Source: an uncultured Lachnospiraceae bacterium
Lineage (GTDB): Bacteria > Bacillota > Clostridia > Lachnospirales > Lachnospiraceae
Assembly (NCBI GenBank): GCA_958444395.1
Contig: CAUCOL010000034.1
Span: forward strand, 1-10,175
Direction: 5' to 3'
Length of the DNA stretch: 10,175 bases
Shown: in pieces, positions 6,913-10,175 of the stretch
How positions within the stretch are numbered: the first letter of the stretch is position 1
How the letters are laid out: the number at the start of each line of letters is the position of its first letter
Program-made: the position numbers and the translations under genes
Notes under the pieces: model-generated
Told to the model about the DNA's origin: nothing
Databases searched by the model: none
The model's input: only the letters and a program-made list of their open reading frames with translations

Positions 6913-8445
6913 CTATTTAGACGGTGCTGCTCCACCACCGTTACCCGGTGCTCCTCCCGGTCCACCGCCGTTGCCGCCCTGGGATCCACCCGGACCGCCC
7001 TGCATATTGCCTCCGGTCAGTCCACCAAGTCCGGAACTGTCACCGGAGCTTTCCTCTGTGGATGTGTCGATCTTGTCTGACGGAATCACCACCTGCATGC
7101 CCTCAGACAAACTATCTGACTGGATCTCTGTATAGTAATCGGTCTCCAGACCTGTGGTTACAGTGATCTTCTGTGTTGTGTCCGATCCATCCTCCTTCAC
7201 CAGGATATAGCTCTCCCCATTTTCTGTATGCACGGCATCATACGGTACGGCAAATACGTCGCTTGCTTCTTTTTTCACAATACTGCATTTTGCGGTCATA
7301 CCAAGCTTAAGCCGGTCATCCTTTGAAGTCACCTTGATCTTTACCTCATAACCATCGCCGGAGCTGCTACTGCCGGTGGACATCTGTCCATCGGCACTGC
7401 TGCCTGTGCTGTCGGTATCACTGCTGCTGTCTGTGGAAGGGGCTACAAAGGTTACCTTTCCTTCCAGTTCATCCTCATCGGTCGCATCCGTCAGGATCAC
7501 TACACGCTGTCCTTTTTCTACCTCATCAATATCGTATTCATCGACACTTGTCGTAATAACAAAGGAATCTGTATCCTGTATTTTCAATAATGTGTCACCG
7601 GAATACGTATCACCGTCCTCTACACTGATCGAAGTCACCGTGCCTGACATCGGAGCTGTCACGGCACATTTATCCAGATTCTGCTGCGCCTGATCAACCT
7701 GCTTCTGTGCTTCCTTAATCTGCTTTGTACGGCTGCTCTTTGCCTGCTTCAATGCAGTCTGTGCAGAAGCAACGGATGTCTTATTCTGACGATTGCCGGA
7801 TGTCTGGCTGGATACTGCCTGTTCATAGCTGCTCTGTGCCTGCTCCAGCTTTTCCTCCAACTGGGTCAGTTCCTGCTGAAGAGATGCCTTTGTCTGTTTA
7901 TCCTTTGCCCGGCTGACCTGTTTCTTCATAGAAGCCACCTGTTTTTTCAGAGTGGTCACACTGGCTTTTGCTTTCTTCACACTATCCGCATTACCTGACT
8001 TGCTGTCTGCATAATTTTCCTCGGCATCATGAAGCTGTGTCTGTGCATTTGCGACCTCTTCATTGGCACTGGAAGTTGTATCCGCCAGATTCTCTTTCGC
8101 TTCCGCCAGAGCATCCTCCAGATCACTCAGGTCAAAACGAACCAGCGCATCCCCCTTCTTCACCGTATCACCAACCGATACAAGCACCTTTTTAACGGTA
8201 ATGTCTGAAACGCCTGCGGAAACATTTTTGCTCGATGCGCTCTCCAAAGTTCCGGTCGCACTGATCGATTCCACCAGATCGGTCTTGGACAGATTCACAG
8301 TTGTCTGCTGTGCCGCTGTTTTATTCACATTTTTCTTCCTGCTTTTCACTTTCACAAAAAGCAAAATACAGGCAACAGCCACCAGTGCGATGGCTGCCGC
8401 CCATATCCATTTCTTCTTTCCTGATTTTTTCACTTGATTCTTCAC
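6913..8445 (-). CDS. Membrane fusion protein, MacA/HlyD family (periplasmic-adaptor-like subunit)
   Basis: Adaptor subunit that pairs with MacB-type permeases, as YknX and related proteins do in Gram-positives. In the 510-residue product, the N-terminus is Lys-rich, followed by a single signal-anchor at about 13-33. Lipoyl/barrel-sandwich halves lie at about 78-105 (VSVGDTVKKGDALV) and 258-290 (VTAPMSGTVTSI). Between them is a long Lys/Gln/Ala-rich alpha-hairpin or coiled coil (about 107-255). A beta-barrel region follows and is interrupted by a Ser/Asp/Gly-rich stretch around residues 340-370. A C-terminal domain (KLGMTAKCSIV, then AVPYDAV) ends in a roughly 40-residue Gly-rich tail. Translation appears to start at GTG, with GGAGG six bases upstream. 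It is the first gene of the operon and is preceded by a palindrome that may be an operator. The low-complexity insert and tail are unusual compared with E. coli MacA. Confidence 0.92.
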   Translation of the reverse strand: MKNQVKKSGKKKWIWAAAIALVAVACILLFVKVKSRKKNVNKTAAQQTTVNLSKTDLVESISATGTLESASSKNVSAGVSDITVKKVLVSVGDTVKKGDALVRFDLSDLEDALAEAKENLADTTSSANEEVANAQTQLHDAEENYADSKSGNADSVKKAKASVTTLKKQVASMKKQVSRAKDKQTKASLQQELTQLEEKLEQAQSSYEQAVSSQTSGNRQNKTSVASAQTALKQAKSSRTKQIKEAQKQVDQAQQNLDKCAVTAPMSGTVTSISVEDGDTYSGDTLLKIQDTDSFVITTSVDEYDIDEVEKGQRVVILTDATDEDELEGKVTFVAPSTDSSSDTDSTGSSADGQMSTGSSSSGDGYEVKIKVTSKDDRLKLGMTAKCSIVKKEASDVFAVPYDAVHTENGESYILVKEDGSDTTQKITVTTGLETDYYTEIQSDSLSEGMQVVIPSDKIDTSTEESSGDSSGLGGLTGGNMQGGPGGSQGGNGGGPGGAPGNGGGAAPSK

Positions 8446-8854
8446 GATAAACCTCCATTTCTGTTCTGTGTTTTCTTAAGAAAATCGTAAAGAATTTTTG
8501 TGAACATTTCATGTTTAAACCTTGAAAAAAATTTGAAACCCGCATTCCCCCATAAACAACTATGCCAATCAAACCCGGCTTCCATAAAAATATTACCCGG
8601 ATTTTTTCTGATTTACCTGTGTGACTATTTCCTCTGCTTCTGTTCTTCCTCAATCTTCTCCATTGTTCTTGCAAGGATTCTGCGTTTTTTGTTTTTAGCT
8701 GCAATGTAGTGGCGATCTCCTTTCCTGTCCTTGAAAGATCTTTCACTTATCTATTGGCACCTTTCCCCTAAAATCACTCACCCAACTTTCAAAAATATTC
8801 CTCCATGCCAAAAATAAATCTGTATTCATGGGGAGAAAAATTTTTGACCGATTA
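8446..8854. other. Long spacer without a convincing gene, upstream of the transporter operon
   Basis: About 410 bases between the surface-protein terminator and the transporter GTG. It contains the GGAGG ribosome site and a palindrome near its left end. No clear -35/-10 pair was found by eye. Short minus-strand reading stretches occur: a 28-codon ATG ORF at 8743-8829 without a ribosome site, and an open frame at 8625-8750 with a Lys/Arg/Glu-rich end (ARTMEKIEEEQKQRK) but no usable upstream start codon. These could be debris of an older gene. A longer frame at 8321-8746 overlaps the adaptor gene and does not look like protein. Confidence 0.45.
8471..8484. promoter_or_regulatory. Perfect 14-bp palindrome upstream of the transporter operon (candidate operator)
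   Basis: TTTTCTTAAGAAAA lies about 25-40 bases upstream of the GTG start. It overlaps a degenerate pair of 11-bp direct repeats (CTTAAGAAAAT at 8475-8485 and CGTAAAGAATT at 8486-8496, seven of eleven matches). One-helical-turn direct repeats are typical of OmpR-family response-regulator sites, and MacAB-like operons in Firmicutes are often controlled by two-component systems. No regulator gene is inside the window, so the assignment is inference. Confidence 0.35.
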
Positions 8855-8899
8855 CAAAAGGCTACCGCTTCACGATGACCGGAAGCGGCAGCCTCTTTT
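8855..8899 (-). terminator. Intrinsic terminator after the Pro/Thr-rich surface protein gene
   Basis: A GC-rich stem (GGCTGCCGCTTC / GAAGCGGTAGCC read on the minus strand) with a 10-base loop, flanked by A-rich and T-rich sides. One internal position is a G-U pair on the minus strand but an A-C mismatch on the plus strand, again favouring minus-strand termination. It starts 14 bases after the stop codon. Confidence 0.8.
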
Positions 8900-8912
8900 G
8901 GTAGTACTCTTT

Positions 8913-10175
8913 TTATTTGACTTTAATCTTACAGTTTGCTTTTGCACCACTGTTCATGATAACAGTTACCTTTACTTTTCCCTTTTTTACGCCTTTGATC
9001 ACACCCTGTCTGTTGATCTTGATGATTCCTTTCCTGCTCAGCTTATAGCCTTTTACCGCATCGGTTGCCAGCTTCTTTTTCACTCGAAGGGCTTTGGAAG
9101 TACGTTTCTTCCTGATTGTGATACTTTTCTTTGCTAAAGTTACCTTTGGTATCTTTACGACATAACGATACGTCAGGATGCTGTTATCCTTCAGCAAGAT
9201 CTTAACCGTGACCTTTCCCGGTGCCTTTGCTGTCAGCTGTCCAGCCGCATCGACGGATACGATGGAAGAATCGGAGCTTGTATAAGAAAGGGCTGTTTCA
9301 TCCTTTCCAATCTCTTTGGAAAGTGCCTGCTTCTGTGTTACATACAGCACAGATACATCCGTGTCATCTTCCTCCCAATCCTCCGTTTCATCCACATATG
9401 GTGTTGGAAGGATCGTCGGTCTTACAGTCGGTGTTGCAGATGGCTTCGTACTCTGCGTCGGCTTTGGTACTACGGATGGATTGACCGTAGGTACTACTGT
9501 AGCCGTTGCTTTTGCTGTCTCTGTCGGAACTGTCGTCGGATTCTTGCTTGGCAATGCTGTTGCCTTCGCCGTCTCTGTCGGAGCTGCCGTCGGATTCTTG
9601 CTTGGTACTGCTGTCGCCGTTGCCTTTGTCGTCTCTGTCGGAGCTACCGTTGGATTCTTACTTGGTACTGCTGTCGCCGTTGCCTTCGCCGTCTCTGTCG
9701 GAGCTGCCGTCGGATTCTTACTTGGTACTGCTGTCGCCGTTGCCTTTGCTGTTTCTGTCGGAGCCGTAGTTGGCTTCTTACTTGGTACTGCTGTCACCGT
9801 TGGTGTGGCAGACGGTCTTGCACTCTCTTCCGGCTGTGGTGTCTGTGTCGGTTCTGCACTTTGTGACGGTTCCGGCGCTGCCGTTGGCTCTGATGTCGGA
9901 CTCTGACTCGGTGCTACCGTCGGCTCTGGTTCTTCTGTCACCGGTGCTACCGTTGGATTCTGGCTCGGTTCTGCCGTCGGCTTTACTGTCGTGACCGGCT
10001 TCACCGTTGGATTCTGACTCGGTTCTGCCGTCGGTTTTACTGTCATGGTCGGTTTTACCGTTGGATTCTGACTTGGTTCTGCCGTCGGCTTTACTGTCGT
10101 GACCGGCTTTACCGTTGGATTCTGGCTCGGTTCTGCCGTTGGCTTTACCGTCGTGGTTGGTTTTACCGTTGGATT
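8913..10175 (-). CDS. Pro/Thr-rich repeat surface protein with C-terminal Ig-like (Big_2-type) domains, 5' end outside window
   Basis: The C-terminal 420 residues of a probably secreted or cell-wall protein; the frame is open to the right edge, so signal peptide and N-terminus are not visible. From the edge inwards there are four 18-residue repeats (NPTVKP..TVKPTAEPSQ), a degenerate Pro/Thr/Glu region, then five repeats of about 20 residues (TAVPSKNPTAAPTETAKATA type). An acidic linker (DETEDWEEDDTD) leads to a Big_2-like domain with SSDSSIVSVDAAGQLTAKAPGKVTV. A second, very basic Ig-like segment ends KGIIKINRQGVIKGVKKGKVKVTV..KIKVK. No LPXTG or transmembrane anchor closes the protein. The Pro/Thr tracts resemble extended, possibly O-glycosylated wall-spanning linkers. 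The ATG at 10044-10046 is only a Thr-to-Met variant inside a repeat, not the start. The ligand or enzymatic role is unknown. Confidence 0.85.
   Translation of the reverse strand, partial: NPTVKPTTTVKPTAEPSQNPTVKPVTTVKPTAEPSQNPTVKPTMTVKPTAEPSQNPTVKPVTTVKPTAEPSQNPTVAPVTEEPEPTVAPSQSPTSEPTAAPEPSQSAEPTQTPQPEESARPSATPTVTAVPSKKPTTAPTETAKATATAVPSKNPTAAPTETAKATATAVPSKNPTVAPTETTKATATAVPSKNPTAAPTETAKATALPSKNPTTVPTETAKATATVVPTVNPSVVPKPTQSTKPSATPTVRPTILPTPYVDETEDWEEDDTDVSVLYVTQKQALSKEIGKDETALSYTSSDSSIVSVDAAGQLTAKAPGKVTVKILLKDNSILTYRYVVKIPKVTLAKKSITIRKKRTSKALRVKKKLATDAVKGYKLSRKGIIKINRQGVIKGVKKGKVKVTVIMNSGAKANCKIKVK
9501..9794 (-). repeat. 60-bp coding tandem repeats (five copies, last copy 54 bp)
   Basis: Five tandem units encode TAVPSKxPTxxPTETxKATA. 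The boundaries are 9735-9794, 9675-9734, 9615-9674, 9555-9614 and a shortened 9501-9554. The last unit has lost 6 bases, so TAVPSK is reduced to LPSK with the frame kept. Copies differ mainly at the PTxxP pair (TA, AA, VA, AA, TV). Confidence 0.9.
9960..10175 (-). repeat. 54-bp coding tandem repeats (four copies in window, likely continuing beyond it)
   Basis: Four 54-bp units at 10122-10175, 10068-10121, 10014-10067 and 9960-10013 encode NPTVKPxxTVKPTAEPSQ. The variable pair alternates TT, VT, TM, VT, so the array is better described as two 108-bp dimers. A degenerate 57-bp unit follows at 9903-9959. The array reaches the window edge and may be longer. Confidence 0.9.

Noticed and set aside
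6894..6989. GTG start at 6989 adding 32 residues to the ABC ATPase
   Set aside because: It lies out of frame inside the Gly-rich end of the adaptor gene; the ATG at 6893 has an AGAGG site and begins just before the conserved ATPase domain.
8321..8746. 141-codon minus-strand ORF upstream of the membrane fusion protein
   Set aside because: It overlaps the first 125 bases of the adaptor gene in another frame, starts at a GTG without a ribosome site, and has no recognisable domain.
9316..9906. Long plus-strand ORF of 196 codons with hydrophobic Val/Ala/Gly repeats
   Set aside because: It is the antisense shadow of the Pro/Thr-rich repeats: reverse complements of Thr, Ala and Pro codons read as Val, Ala and Gly. 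No ribosome site was seen, and the minus-strand frame makes better protein sense.
10044..10046. ATG as a start for the repeat protein
   Set aside because: It is a Thr-to-Met variant within a tandem repeat; the frame and the repeats continue upstream to the window edge.
9501..10175. Regularly spaced repeats as a possible CRISPR array
   Set aside because: The repeats are contiguous, keep a single reading frame, lack unique spacers, and encode Pro/Thr-rich protein.

Overview
The window looks like a chromosomal segment of a spore-forming, gut-type member of the Clostridia, most likely Lachnospiraceae. The evidence is a sporulation sigma factor K without a pro-sequence, strong GGAGG-type ribosome sites, a Gram-positive MacA/MacB-like transporter, a clostridial-type RlmD with a C-terminal extension, and a Pro/Thr-rich surface protein with Ig-like repeats. 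The family placement is inference from gene style; no marker gene fixes it. Every gene I can support lies on the minus strand, so transcription runs from high to low coordinates.

Layout from right to left. (1) 8913-10175: 3' part of a secreted or surface protein gene with two families of Pro/Thr-rich tandem repeats and Ig-like (Big_2-type) domains, closed by an intrinsic terminator. (2) 8446-8854: a spacer with no convincing gene, holding a perfect 14-bp palindrome just upstream of the next operon. (3) 4879-8445: a three-gene operon, membrane fusion protein (GTG start), ABC ATPase and MacB-type permease, with a 19-nt gap and then a 7-nt overlap; a terminator follows at 4706-4736. (4) 4520-4663: a 47-codon fragment matching only the C-terminus of aldehyde dehydrogenases, probably a relic. 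(5) 3814-4455: sigK, uninterrupted and without a pro-peptide. (6) 2666-3640: YhaM-type 3'-5' exoribonuclease, with a candidate promoter and a dyad symmetry upstream. (7) 725-2554: RlmD, with an unusual linker insertion and a C-terminal extension. (8) 1-679: the 5' part of a ParA/Soj-type ATPase, running off the window.

The sharpest discontinuity is at about 680-724. The ParA gene is about 29% G+C (my hand count), while sampled 60-base lines of rlmD are 50-57%. An isolated AT-rich partition ATPase abutting the 3' end of rlmD suggests the edge of an integrated plasmid-like or conjugative element. The 3' end of rlmD/rumA is an established insertion site for such elements in streptococci.

The functional groups are sporulation control (SigK), RNA metabolism (YhaM, RlmD), export (the MacAB-like operon) and cell surface (the repeat protein). 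I see no clearly undescribed multi-gene system. The items most worth checking are the putative element boundary, the RlmD extension, the repeat architecture of the surface protein, and the aldehyde dehydrogenase fragment with its own ribosome site.
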